Below are positions 53,390 to 64,000 of a DNA stretch of 64,000 nt, one piece after another. Origin of the DNA: Lasiosphaeria ovina (taxonomy: Eukaryota; Ascomycota; Sordariomycetes; Sordariales; Lasiosphaeriaceae). The notes under the pieces are model-generated. The model did not search any database. It worked only from the letters and a program-made list of their open reading frames with translations, and was not told where the DNA came from. Within the stretch, counting starts at the first letter, position 1. Each line of letters opens with the position of its first letter. The stretch is taken from positions 3,844,001 to 3,908,000 of the forward strand of contig JAULSN010000002.1 in assembly GCA_033439765.1 (NCBI GenBank), read 5' to 3'. Position numbers and translations under genes: made by a program.

Positions 53390-54980
53390 ATGGCCGACGA
53401 CCCATTCGACTTTGAGGACTTCTTCGAAGGTATTTCATCCCTTGTCACGCACAAACCCGCCCCTGGCTGAGATGATTGCCGGGGCCCTCTTTGTTGACTC
53501 GGAGTGGCGAAGACGACCATCCTTTCCACCTTCCCCTGCTAGCAGACCTCCCCAGGCCCTCGTTCGGTGCTTCTTCGCCCTTCTCGCTGCGGGACTCGCT
53601 GCGCGACTTTCCACCCTCGGATTTTGCCCGGTTTTGCGGTCGGCGTCAGGCCATCGACCCCCCGCCATTTGTAATTGCCTCTACTTCGCAGTACTCGTCT
53701 AGTTTTGGGAGACAGCTTCCCTCGTGGCGTGAAGGTGCGGGCGCGGGCGCAGGCGCAGGCTCAGGCTCAGGCACAGGCACAGGCTCAGGCCCGGGCTTGG
53801 GCTCAGGTTCAGACACAGGCGCTACGACTCCCCGGGAGCCCCACCCCGCCAATAGGCGGGCACTTCCGACCCCGCGACATCGCCTTCCACGCCTCCATCT
53901 CCAACACACGTCACAACCTAGACGTAATCCTACGCCTCCTCAACCAAATCTCACGTCCCTCTTCTCACCTCCAACGCACCACCCGGCTGATAGAAACACA
54001 GGCCTTCGGCCAAATTCTCTGGTTAACCTACTAAGCTCGCCCCGCCGCCGCGAACCCAACAGTGACGATTTCCTCAACGAGCTTGTCAGCCGCGACTTCT
54101 CAAGCCCGTCCATTCCGTCTCGGAGCCCGCGGCGAGCTGCCCAACTTGACAACAGCCTAGCTGCTTCCAACCTACCGCTACTTTCGAGGAACACATCTAC
54201 ACTATTGCCCAGCCTAGCCCATTCGCTTTCCCAGCAGCGAGTCAAGGGGGAAACACCACCGCCACCCGACGGCGAAGAGCCCCCCCTTTCGCTTTCGCCG
54301 GCAGACTCTCTTTTCGTGTCTCCCGGCATGTCGTCGACCCGACCGCCCAGCAAAAGAGGTACAGGGAGCGAGGGGGTCGCTTTGGCATCTTCAAGTCGAC
54401 GCCCTGCTTCTCCCTTTGACCAGCTGGACTCGAGGGGGCAGCGATTACCGCCTATATTGAATATAACGTCATCTCCACAAGAGCCGGCGAGGAAAAGAAA
54501 GCGGGACGACGTCGCAGAGCCCGAAATTTTAAAAGTCAAGAGAAATGCTGACGATGATAATTTCGGGGTCGACGACGGCATTAAGATTGTTGACTTGGTC
54601 GACGCGGTCAAAGTCCCTGCTTTCGTTATGGACAAAAAGCCAAAGAACGAGGTTAAGCTAGGCGCGTTTCAATGTGTCATTTGCATGGATGACGTAAAAG
54701 ACTTGACGGTAACTCACTGCGGTAAGAATTATGCCGTGCATGCGAAAGCAAGACAAGTGTTGATTAATTCTGTTTACTAGGCCATCTATTCTGTTCCGAG
54801 TGCCTCCACTCGTCCCTCAATATCGATGTGTCGAAAAAGATCTGCCCAATATGTCGACAGAAGATTGACTCACGGCCGCCTAACGACGGAAACTTCACCC
54901 AGAAGGCAAAGGGTTATTACGCCCTTGAACTTAAACTGATCACAAGAAAGAGTTTAGGCAAGCGCAATGCTCGAATATGA
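53390..54980 (+). CDS. slx8: Slx8-like RING-finger ubiquitin ligase, 3 exons
   Basis: Exons are 53390-53429, 53546-54721 and 54781-54980, for 471 residues with phase-1 junctions at both introns. Exon 1 codes only MADDPFDFEDFFE. A disordered central part has a repeated Gly/Ser/Ala/Thr tract (about residues 75-105) and PP-rich segments. A basic KRKRDD patch follows, then a short IKIVDLVD near residue 358 that resembles a SUMO-interacting motif. The C-terminal RING is split by intron 2: CVICMDDV...VTHCGHLFCSECL...KICPICRQKI, a complete C3HC4 set. This order of SIM-like motif then C-terminal RING is that of the SUMO-targeted ubiquitin ligase Slx8/RNF4 group, which acts with Slx5/Rfp partners on sumoylated nuclear proteins in DNA repair. 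The RING subgroup is likely but not certain. Confidence 0.8.
53741..53821 (+). repeat. Hexanucleotide-type coding repeat in the Slx8-like gene
   Basis: Units such as GCAGGC, TCAGGC and ACAGGC repeat about twelve times and encode an alternating Gly with Ala, Ser or Thr tract. Expansion by slippage is likely; the reading frame is kept because the unit is two codons. Confidence 0.75.
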
Positions 54981-55632
54981 GCCGCAAAGCCACTCTAGTA
55001 TTGCACCTTTTAGAACACGGGCGGGCTGCAGAAGGACGTCCAACATGAAGCCTGGCTGTGAAATTTAACACTCGGGTTCTTCCCAATGACAGAGGCGTTC
55101 GTTGGCTTCATATCATTATGCACTAAACCCGGGCATGCCAACGAAGGCGCACGGGTACGTTAGGGAGAAGAAGATAGAGAGGAATGTAGGCTGCGAACCT
55201 TGTTCATGTACATATGTGCGTGTACACATTTCTCTATTTCCCAAGGCAACACATACGGGCGGTGACGGCGGCTTGATTACATTTTGGAATTGGACTCCAT
55301 ATCTAGCTGGTATTTTTTATCTCTCGCGTTTGGTGGGAATGGAAACATCACACGGTTTGGGCAGGCATGTAGATAGGCGACTACCAGGGGTTTGGAGCGC
55401 AATGCCTTTTTATTGGCGTCAATAACAAGCAAGATTGCCACCCCATCTATCTAGGTACCCAGGCATCGACAGTGCAACTGCAGAGGAATGATTCTTCTAC
55501 GCCTCAATAAAAGACGCCCGCCCTAAAGGTTTCTTGCTAAAAGGAGGTAATAGCAATTAGAATCCCTATTTTGGAATCCTAGAGGCCTATCTCTCTACTA
55601 GAAATGTCCATCAAAGGCCTTTCCTCGTCGGT
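54981..55632. other. Convergent 3' spacer, Slx8-like gene / nup192, with repeat copy 3
   Basis: 650 bp between converging genes. It should hold the 3' end of the RING gene and, at its right edge, the nup192 3' end, which is occupied by repeat copy 3. No coding evidence. Confidence 0.5.
55500..55625 (-). mobile_element. Copy 3 of the MITE-like repeat, abutting nup192 3' end
   Basis: On the minus strand it reads ATTTCTAG...GGCCTCTAGGATTCC, AAAATAGGG, TTGCTATTACCTCC, TTTTAGC and AAACCTTTAGGGCG. These align in order with copy 1 (ATTTCTAG, GACCTCTAGGATTCC, AAAATAGGG, TAGCTATCACCTCC, CTTAGC, AAACCTTTACGGCG), about three quarters identical over 100 bases by eye. Neither inverted end was found. The repeat begins about a dozen bases past the proposed nup192 stop. 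Confidence 0.75.
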
Positions 55633-58600
55633 TTATTTAGTAAAGTTTGGCTGGTGGGTGGACGGACAAACAAGAAGTTTGGGAAAACGAAAAGGAAAGG
55701 GAAAAAAAACTTACTTCCAAAAACCCTGTGGCGGTAATCAAAAGCATAAACGCCTCGGCCAAGTCCTCGATGCGCTCGTCAAGCGCTGCTTGGGCCTTGG
55801 CATTCGCGGCAGGAATACCGCCGGCTTGCGGGACGGATTCGTTGCGGCCGTTGCCGACGGTGCCGATGCCGGCGCTACGCTTCAGCGTGTGCGCGACGAG
55901 GGAACGGTGCTTGGCGAGGAAGTTGCGGCCTTGCAGGATGTTGTGGTTGCCGCGGGTCAGGACGGCGGCGCTGATGACGCGGGCTAGGCAGACGAGGAGG
56001 GTGTAGTGCTTCTCGAGCGCGCGCGTGTTGCTGGCGTCGATCTCGAGCTCCGGGTCGGCGGCGAAGACCTTGGAGAGCTCGAGGGCACGGAATAGGTTGG
56101 CCTGGAGGACGAACTTTGCGCCTGCGCGCGTCTGACACAGCTGCAAGAGCAAGGCGAGCTTGACATTTGTGTACTGTTCGGAGGCGACGTCGCCATTGGT
56201 AATGATGGCAAGCCAGTCGATAAGGATGGTCTTGAGGCTGTCGACGAGCACGCCGATGAAGTTAAGCCGGTTGAGCACATCCACAATTTGCGGGTCGTCG
56301 CCAGCGCGGCCAAGATGAACCAGCGCGCTGAGCAGGATCGTGGCCGCCGTCTGGCAGCCGGCATCGCTGCTGTAGGCGTCGTCGCAGATGACACTAAGGA
56401 GGCGTTCGCCGTGGGCCTGAATCGCCTTTAGCGCCCTGGCGCGGCCGCTTCGGGTCTGGACATTCTTGTCAACCACGCCCGTCAGGTACCGGTAGCAGAT
56501 GCCGTAGTAAAGCGCCCTGAGTTCGGGGCTCGCAGCCCACTTGCCTATGGAGTTGAGGCACACCTGGAATAGCTGGAAGAGTTTGTCGCTAATCAGATTG
56601 CCCAAAGCTGCGTTCTCCTGGCCCAGGCCGGCCGCAACAGCATCATCTTTATCATCATCATCATTGGAGAAATCGAGCTTGAACAGGAGCACTTTGGCCA
56701 CTCGGGCGAGCTCGAACGCTTCGGGAGGGCTCAACGTGCCAAATGCTTCTAGGTTGGGAAGGATGGACTGTAGAGCTTGGAGCAGGAAGGCTGTCTTCGG
56801 AGTCCCCTTGAAGTCGTTAGACTCAAACATGACCAGGATGATGTTTGTCCATGCCCGGAGAAGTTTTAGTCTTGACGAGATAAACTGCTTCCGTCGGTTC
56901 GAGAATATGAGATACTCCTTCAAGAGGGCTTCCTCTCGCTCGACTTCGCCAATCTGCTGTTGTGGTATTATCTGATTTGCATACCGCAGCTCGTTACGCT
57001 TCAGCAGGAGAAGCTCCTGAACCTTGCGGATGTTGTACTGCAGGCCCAAATCTGGATCCTCTTCGACGCAGGCGCTGAGATCGAAATCCTTGTAATATTC
57101 GAACATAGGCGTGGGAATATTCCACTGTTCGTCTGCGCCCAAGAAGTCGAAGAGATCAAAGATGCTGGCTATCCTCACGGGTTCGTCACTGTCCCCTCTA
57201 ATCTGGCCATTCAGGGCGTCAAAAATGTTGCGCTTGATGGCTGGAATGCGGTTTTGAGAGACACTGCAAAGCTCCTTGCTGATATACTCGAAGATCATGG
57301 CCCGGGTCCCGAGAAATTGGATAAAAGATACGGACACATCGGCGACGGGGAATTCGGGATCGGTGGCCTCGACGCCATCCCACACCAACTGCGGTTGCAG
57401 CTCCATTTCCTGCAGGAGCATGTGGAATAGAAAGTTCGTTTCTCTCAGCTCGGCCATGACCAGCGCCGACGACAGAGGCGAGGTCCACAGGGCTTGAAAT
57501 ACGCGCAAGATTTTGTACTTCAGGGTTATCAAGTAGCCACGCATTCCTATCTCTTCTTGAAACACAGAAAACCCGATCAGGGCGTTGAGGAGGCTGTGGA
57601 ACAGAGATTTCTGCGAGTCAAAGGCACTCCTTGGCTCAACATTCAAGGCATTGAGCCCACAGCGAAAGCCCAGGAGCAAGTGCGCAATTGTGGGCTGGTT
57701 TGGAGCGGCCCTCAAGCACTCGTATAGGAAATCAAGAATGAAGAGCTTGATCATGTAATTGGGCGCATCCGTCTCCAGAACGGGATCCAGGGTATAGGAA
57801 AGCTCGGCCGAGAGGGAGGCGGCGATTGTCTCGCTCTCGCCATTCTTCTCGAGCTGCACAATGGCCTTGTTGCGGTGTCCGTGCCCGCTAGCATCAGGGC
57901 TCCAGGCTGAAATGATCTTGGAGGATGTCGAAATCTTCTCAAGTAGTTTTAAACAGGCCAGAGTCAGGTCGGGCTGGCGGAGACCGCAGTACCGACCGAG
58001 ATTCACCACCAGGGACAAGTGGTTGATAATGCCGTCTTCAAACGACGAATATGCCGAGTTTGCCACATCTGGTCTCCGCTGCCCCGGCAGTTTCTTGATG
58101 GCGGGCCGGACGAGATCGAAGTACGTCTCTTGCAACTCGAAGACCTTCAGCATGACCTCGATCGCCCGCAAGATACTGAGCAAGAGGGGGGATTCCGGAG
58201 CAGCATTGGCCAAGGCATTAGAGTCTTGATCAATGGTGCTGATAAGAGCAGCGATGACCTTGTCGCTGAACATCCATTCCATAACGCGGGCAAAAGGGTG
58301 TAGGCGAACGTATGTCGCCAGATCCGAGGTCGCTATGGCAGCATCGATGGCGATGCTGGACTCGCTACCCAGGACAATTAGGTCCTCATTAAAGATTGAC
58401 AGGCACGTCAAGGCAAATTCTAGGCAGCTAAGACGCAGTACTCTGAGCTGAGCAGGATCCGTAGCTTCCCTGGACTTGGCTGAGAAAACCCTGCCGAAGA
58501 CGTAATCCACGTAAATTTCGACGCCAGGTATCCTGTGTTGGGCACCCAGATCTTCGGGGAATGGCAGAGAGTCGTTCAGACCTTCTTGGCCCTCAATTGG

Positions 58601-60830
58601 AGCGAAAAGGGAGGTCAGGAGCTGAACAAAGGCATTCGGTTCTTCGAACCCTTCGCTGATTTCCTGCAGAACGGCTTCCATGAGCGGCTCAGCACCCTGG
58701 CTTGGGAGGAGAAGGGAGCTTCTCAAGAGGGGTTGCGAGGCGAAGCCGCCGCAGAGCCAAGAATCGAGCCATCTCCACATGACATCGGCTTCTACCTGGC
58801 TTTTGCGGCTCAAGAACGCTCGGAGCACGTTGAAGGCACAGGACCTGAGGCGAGGAGGTATATTTCCACTGGCCAGCTTGAATATCGTATCAACCAAGTG
58901 CACGTCGTCGTCTGCCATCAACTTATGCCTCGCAACTTCGCTTTCCGACGCGAGCTTGGAAATGAGACGCAGATAGCACTCCAGCATCATGGCCGACTCG
59001 GGTTCCGTCTCGGCTTGATCGCTGCTAAACTTTCCGGGCCGATGGATGTGCGTCTGGGCCGGACTGGGCCTCTCGCGGAGCTTGGCGGTGAAGAAGTCCA
59101 ATTCCTTAAAGATTTGGCTCCACGTTAAAGACAGAGAGCGCTTCATCTTGCCCGATGAGTGATGGCCTTCGTCGAGAAGGAAGTTATGGGCAGCCGTTGC
59201 GCATTCCTCATTCTCCGAGAGGGCCTGGAGCATCTCGCAAAATGCGCTCACGAGAGGAGTCGATGCCCGTCTCGAAGCCCATTGCAAGAAGCCAGCTAGG
59301 TTGCTGTCCGGGTCTTCCCAGAACGACATGGCCGCGTCTGGCCGCCCGTCGTAGGCATACGAGATGATAATCAAGAAGCGCTCGAGGTCGAGATCCTGCT
59401 CGTGCGTCTGGCTGAGCTGCCGCTGCTCGTCTTCTTCGGTTCTGAGTTTGCGGAGAATATCTGGAAGGTTGGAGATGAAGGCATCGACGAAGACTTCCAG
59501 GTGCACCGCCAGGCTCTGCTGGAAGAAGGCGGCGAAGGGGTAAGGGTCTGAGGCAAGCGGGGGGGACTTGCGCTGTAGCCACTTGCGCATGGTTAGTCGC
59601 GAAGAGTCCTGCCACTCCTGGGTTCTGCTGTCGGCGGCTACCGAGAGGATGAAGTCGAAGGCGCCATCTTTTAGGGAGATCGTAAACTGCTTCGTCCGCT
59701 CTTCGTCCTCCTTGTCGAGGTTGATTCCTTGAACGTCATAGGGCGTGTCGTCCAAGTACCAGCCACTGTACTCGGCAATCCACCAGGCTCGAACTGCCGC
59801 ACCAAGACTCGGGATGGCCCACGAGTCATCGTCTGCCTGTTTGCAGATGATTTCGTTGAACTGGCGCGACTGCTGGATATCGCCTAGTCCCTCGGTGGAG
59901 CCGTAACAGGTGATATACGCGCCAAGTACAGGGAACAGGTGGACGAGGAAGTGGTCGTACCTGTCGGTCTTTTTCAGGACACCGATAAACCCTTCAAAGT
60001 CGGCAGGAGAAACCGCATGCTTCTCTATCGCAGAGCATAGAATGTGAGCAACAAGCTCGTGTTGCTGGACAAGACTGAGGCGCATAATCTCGTACGCCTC
60101 CTGGTCAATAGGCCTCAGGAGTTGAGCTTGGGTCAGCACACTGCGGGCGGCCATTCTGTCGCCGATGCTTTGGAGTGACGCTTTGATAGCCTGCATGGCA
60201 GCCATGCATCTCGGCGCGATCTTGTCGGCGGTGGATCGCCGCTGAGGTCCCGGTGGCGGGATGCGGTAGATTTTGTCGCTGACAAGGCTGGCAAAGCGGT
60301 CCTCAAGATTCCCTTCGAGATTTTCGTCGTTGGATATCTCAATGCAAAGGCGCATGCAGTCGAGGAGATACTGGCGCTCCTGATGGAAGCGGATGACGCC
60401 ACATTCCCACAGGGGACGGGTCAATGACTCTGCATCGCCTTCTGCATTTGCATCCAGGAGCACTCGGGCAGCCTCGAGCTCGTCCAGATCGAGCTCGTCG
60501 GCGAGTTTCAGGGTGTCGTTGACAAAGTCTTCGTTGATTTGAAACTCTTCATCGTCGACCTTTATTTTACCTGGTGGGACGTTAGCAACGGCGTGATCTC
60601 GCGGTCTCGGGACAGAAAGGCACTGCAGATTTCTGGGGGCTCGTACCGCTCCCAACGGCGGTTCTGCTGGTAGGGTTTCGAGGAGGCTTGTCGAGTAGCT
60701 TCTCGAAGGCTTCGGCGCGATGGTCCAGCAACTGCTCGAGGATTTGCAGGTCGCCAAACCGATGATCGCGGACGGCAAGCAGTTCGCGGTGCAGGGCCTG
60801 GATGGCCTCAAGCTGGCGCAGGTCGGACAT
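55633..60830 (-). CDS. nup192: Nucleoporin Nup192 (Nup205 homologue), 3 exons
   Basis: Proposed exons are 60830-60647, 60570-55715 and 55650-55633, for 1,685 residues, the expected size of fungal Nup192. The start MSDLRQLEAIQALHRELLAV is the typical N-terminus. Exon 2 opens with GKIKVDDEEFQINEDFVND, then LADELDLDELEAARVLLD and LWECGVIRFHQERQYLLDCM, hallmarks of the family. Diagnostic blocks continue throughout (RFLIIISYAYDGRPDAAMSF; then ASRRASTPLVSAFCEML; then MKRSLSLTWSQIFKELDFF; then LHPFARVMEWMF; then HLLLGFRCGL) to AEAFMLLITATGFLE. Known role: the largest alpha-solenoid of the inner ring of the nuclear pore, binding Nic96 and Nup53. The terminal 18-bp exon depends on a 64-nt intron (GTAAGT...CACCAG); if it is not removed, reading continues to a stop at 55637 with a Ser/Phe-rich tail. 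Confidence 0.92.
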
Positions 60831-61826
60831 GGTGGCCTACTCAAGCGCAACGGGGTGCGGCGACCAAACGAGGGTGCGAGACGGAGGGAGGGGACGAGGG
60901 TCGTGAACTGGCGAGGATGGTGGCTCGGCGCATTTTCCAGTGCCCACTATGGAATCGTCACCGCGTTGCCTCCGCCTTTCTCTGCCCCCCTTCTTTTTTT
61001 TTTCTTGTTGGAGTTTCCGGTCTGGCGCCTCGTGATGCGCAGCTCGTGTTGAGGTTGTCTGGGGAGTAATCAGCTCGTGGTCGTGTTCAGGCGATCAAGG
61101 CCGTGGTGAAATTCGCCAATGGCGCGAAGTCGGGCTTTGGAAGCTGTCCCGCGCTGCGCTGCGTCGCTCACCTGCGATTGACGATTGGTGCTGAGTCCCT
61201 GCAATCAACAAAGATTTGGGCGGTGAAGGTTTCTGCCGTCGTCCGCCCTGGCCCCTGCTGCAGCGGGCATCAAGGTTGCAGGGTATCGGGCGGCTTCCAG
61301 GCAGGGCAAGCGCGCTGCCTACAACCTGGACGCTAGGCAGGTGGTACACTAGTACAGTCGCTACGGTGGTAACAACGACCGGGAAGCTTGCAGCTTCGAT
61401 TGCTCTGCCTTAGCTCCCCGGTGTAATCGAATTCCAGGCTGCTTTCCGTCAAAGTGGGTTTGAGTAAGGGACCTGAAAGGCCTATTATTCGATCAACTCG
61501 CAGAGGTGACTTTTTGCCCAGCAAGACCTTGCGTGTTGGTGATAATCACAGCAATTTTATTTGACATTCGTATACAAAATGAGACTTTCCTCTCAAGGAT
61601 TTGAATCTGGGCAGGGTTTGTCACGGGAGCGCGGATCTCGTTTTGGAGCGACATGCATCTCGTAGTTTCTTTTTCCTCGACATCCTAATATTCATATTCT
61701 TCCTCGATCCGACTCAACTCGACTTGTCGTCTCATACGACTTGGATACAGTCACCCGCACAGGTTTTTCTTGCTCAGCTGCCTTGTCTGTGGATGGTGGG
61801 CTCGGCTCTCGAGAGCAGAGGGCAAC
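60831..61826. promoter_or_regulatory. Divergent promoter interval nup192 / tel1
   Basis: The 996 bp separate two genes read outward. GC-rich near nup192, with a T-run at 60992-61002; AT-richer from 61.4 kb with TTCCTCGA and TCGACTTGTCG tracts before the tel1 ATG. No clear TATA box and no gene seen. Confidence 0.45.
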
Positions 61827-64000
61827 ATGGCGCGGTCGAGGAGCTTCGGCAGTGACATTGTCAACTTCAAAGAAATCGCAGGTATGTGTCCTCGCCTCAA
61901 AATGAGTGGAGTGAAACGCGCGATCAAAATGAAATGAACGGCATGATGCATAATCAAATAATTGGCTAACAATAATGGCTGGCATCCAGGACTCCTCGTC
62001 AGCTCATCGGCAACAACGCGAAAGGAAGCCGTGGAAAGTAAGCGAGCTGCCTTCCGTGCCGTGCCTTGCCGCCGGCCTACTTGCATTGCTTCGCTTTCGT
62101 CTTGCCGCGGATGGTTCTTTGCTAACCATCGCCGTCTGTTCTATCATCTGTGTAGGCTTGTTGTCCTACTTCAAGACGGCTGACAAGGCGTCTCAGAGTC
62201 AAAAACAGTAAGAGCCGTGTCCATCCATACCATAACCATCCCAGCCAGTCCCATATCAGTCCCATATCAGTCCCATATCAGTCCCATATCAGTCCCATAT
62301 CCGCCCCCCCAGACTACTAGTTCCGGACTACACCTCCCAGCCAGACGGATTCTCTAACTACTACGCAGGAGTCCCTTCAATGACAAGACGTACCACTCCA
62401 TCTACGAGGCGCTCTTCCGCTGCACCCTACTCGAGAAGGAGGGCTACTTCGGCTCCAAAAGGTCGGCCAAGTCCAGTGCCGCCGCCAGATCGAGGCTCGA
62501 GAAATGCGCCGAGGTCCTGCGTCTGGCCGTCCGCCATGGCGCTTCCCGGATCAAGCGTAAGACGGCGAGAGCCATCATTGACCACATCACCCAGGTCCTT
62601 ATGGGTCCCGAAGAGAGCTACATCCAGCCGCTTCTCAAGGATTACGTCAAGGCCCTGAGCACCTTTCTCGATAATTCAGCTAACGTCGAGAACCTTGCCG
62701 CCTTCTCGGGCGAGAGCTGGGATATCTGTGTCGACTTCTGTGTTGACGCCCTCTCTCGCTATCTCGAAACCGGCGATCGAGATGGCTCCTCGCTGTCTCG
62801 CGCCTCTCCGGCCCCCGGAGGCACAGGCCGATCCTCCTCGATTCCTACGCAGCAGTCATCTTCGAGCCAAATCGGTGGTCAACTAGCCCTGGAGCTCGTG
62901 TCTTGCGTCAACTCGCTGATGTCCTCTCCAAATGCCCCCGTACAGAGGCAGGCAGGCAAGGTGTCCCATATCGTTCTTCATATTCTCCAGCTTCGCCAGA
63001 TGAAGATTGGCGAGCTGCAGAAGGCTGCTTTTTCCACCATCAACAGCATCTTCTCGCGCATTCAGACCGACGATGTGGCCCTGGCCAAGAAAGTAACGAA
63101 AGCCTTGGTTCCCCTGCTCTCTCACTGGTGGCAGCCTCGTGCCCTTTCTCGCGACGCCATGCTCAATTCCATCCGGGACGAGATGCTCAAAACCATATTT
63201 GGGACCCACTTATACATGGAAAGCATTCTCCAGGAGTCCTCGGACGGGTCGCTCCTCCAAGACGCCGAAGAGCTGCTGGATGCCTTGTGGTCTGAATACT
63301 CGAGGCGCGAGGAGCGAGCTCGCCTCCAGCTAGACGACGTGACTTTCTCGGCCATCCGCCTCCCTACTGACCATCCAAGCACTGCCGTCTTCAGTCTCCG
63401 CCCTTACCACCAAGCAGGCGAGCAAAACTGGGCTCTGCTAGAGAACCTCGCCATCTTGGAGGCCATGTACTCGCGCAACTCCCAGCAAGACGGCAGTCAC
63501 GCCCAGCCCGAAACCGACCAGCCTCGGAAGAGAAGGAGGGTGGTCGGGAGCCCCAATAGAGTGCACCAGAAAATTGTGTCCCCAGACCCGGCGGTCCAGC
63601 TAACCGCGTTGCAACTCATACCGTTCTGGGCCGCCCAGAAGCCGCCCTCCCTAGAAGACGTCACTGAAGCTATTGCTGATTTGTCAAAATGCGTCACGGC
63701 CAAGCAGGGCACTGTAGCTTCCTGGGCAATGCTCGCATGCGCTAGGTAAGGAAGGAAGGCTTTGCGTCTTTCTTTTTACGCAGCGTCCATGATTGTGCTA
63801 ACACAACCTCAAGTCTCGCCACCCATAAAATATCTCGGAGCGCTTCCCTCGTGGCTACCTGGAAACAGATCTGGCAGCTCACTGTGCGATCTCTAAGCCT
63901 CCCCCCTACTAGCCGTGCCGCCTGCGTGCTGTTGCAGGCGATAATGCAAGCGGGCCTGATTCCAGGGCACGAACTGGCGGACGACATCAATCAGATTATC
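61827..64000 (+). CDS. tel1: PI3K-like checkpoint kinase Tel1/ATM, N-terminal part (cut by window edge)
   Basis: Exons are 61827-61881, 61990-62037, 62156-62207, 62369-63745 and 63814 to the edge. The junctions keep one frame and 573 codons are visible. The N-terminus MARSRSFGSDIVNFKEIAGLL runs into SSATTRKEAVESLLSYF, the place and shape of the TAN motif (Tel1/ATM N-terminal) that binds partners at broken ends. The following alpha-solenoid contains YHSIYEALFRCTLLEKEGYFG, RLEKCAEVLRLAVRHGASRI and AIIDHITQVLMGPEESYIQPLL, typical of fungal Tel1. The kinase domain must lie outside the window. Known role: DNA double-strand-break and telomere-length signalling, recruited by the Mre11-Rad50-Xrs2/Nbs1 complex. 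Three short exons at the 5' end and an 11-bp minisatellite in intron 3 are notable. The start ATG follows a pyrimidine-poor leader. Confidence 0.85.
62246..62300 (+). repeat. Five perfect tandem copies of an 11-bp unit in tel1 intron 3
   Basis: The unit CAGTCCCATAT is repeated five times without a mismatch, inside the 161-nt intron between 62208 and 62368. Each unit contains a possible branch-point-poor, C/T-containing tract; copy number could vary between strains. Confidence 0.9.

Noticed and set aside
1..64000. CRISPR array, tRNA, 5S or other rRNA genes
   Set aside because: No spaced direct repeats of CRISPR type were seen, and T-loop-like strings (for example near 5574) lack matching stems; a covariance-model scan would settle small RNA genes.

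Overview
The window looks like a chromosome segment of a filamentous ascomycete (Pezizomycotina, most likely a Sordariomycete). Genes carry short introns (about 50-110 nt) with GTRNGN...YAG borders, coding sequence is GC-rich and separated by 0.7-3.5 kb spacers, and the proteins are of the fungal type (Fmp27, Ria1/Efl1, Irs4, Ase1, Mip1, Nup192, Tel1). Species cannot be fixed from the sequence alone. I found no CRISPR array, rRNA gene, tRNA gene or prokaryote-type operon.

Layout. 1-4297 (-): 5' part of an FMP27/Hobbit-type bridge-like lipid-transfer protein, cut by the left edge at its GFWDK motif. 6152-7101 (-): four-exon Tim17/22/23-fold membrane protein. 7844-10173 (+): eIF4B-like RRM protein. 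11169-14562 (-): Efl1/Ria1 GTPase of 60S maturation. 15606-16258 (+): dead beta-lactamase/transpeptidase-fold hydrolase. 17810-19406 (+): eIF3 subunit L. 22924-25619 (+): universal-stress-protein-domain protein with an unusual 1.09 kb intron. 26449-28215 (+): Golgi pH regulator (GPHR/GPR89) family. 29344-30189 (+): unrecognised protein. 31828-32577 (+): small six-cysteine, Ser/Thr-rich, probably GPI-anchored secreted protein. 33407-34375 (-): PEX11-family peroxin. 35534-37939 (-): Irs4-like EH-domain protein. 39494-41962 (-): Ase1/MAP65/PRC1. 44065-45146 (+): Pinin/SDK/MemA-domain protein. 46551-50000 (-): mitochondrial DNA polymerase gamma. 50799-52498 (+): multiply broken F-box/DUF6546-like gene. 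53390-54980 (+): Slx8-like RING ubiquitin ligase. 55633-60830 (-): Nup192. 61827-64000 (+): 5' part of Tel1/ATM kinase, cut by the right edge.

Most loci are conserved housekeeping genes, each with its own promoter. Three deal with translation or ribosome assembly (eIF4B, Efl1, eIF3L) and three with genome maintenance (Mip1, Slx8-like, Tel1), but nothing shows that these sets are co-regulated. The accessory signal lies between genes. A short non-autonomous repeat family has three copies (about 42.64-42.90, 52.80-52.97 and 55.50-55.62 kb). The first copy has near-perfect 30-bp inverted ends, the second lies beside the broken F-box gene, and the third starts about a dozen bases past the nup192 stop. 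Two pseudogenes (15.6 and 50.8 kb) mark gene decay in the same AT-richer spacers. A 26-bp perfect palindrome with two opposed GATA sites lies about 0.5 kb upstream of the PEX11-like gene.

All exon coordinates come from reading splice consensus and frame by eye. Function calls rest on recognising families and motifs; no database search was run.
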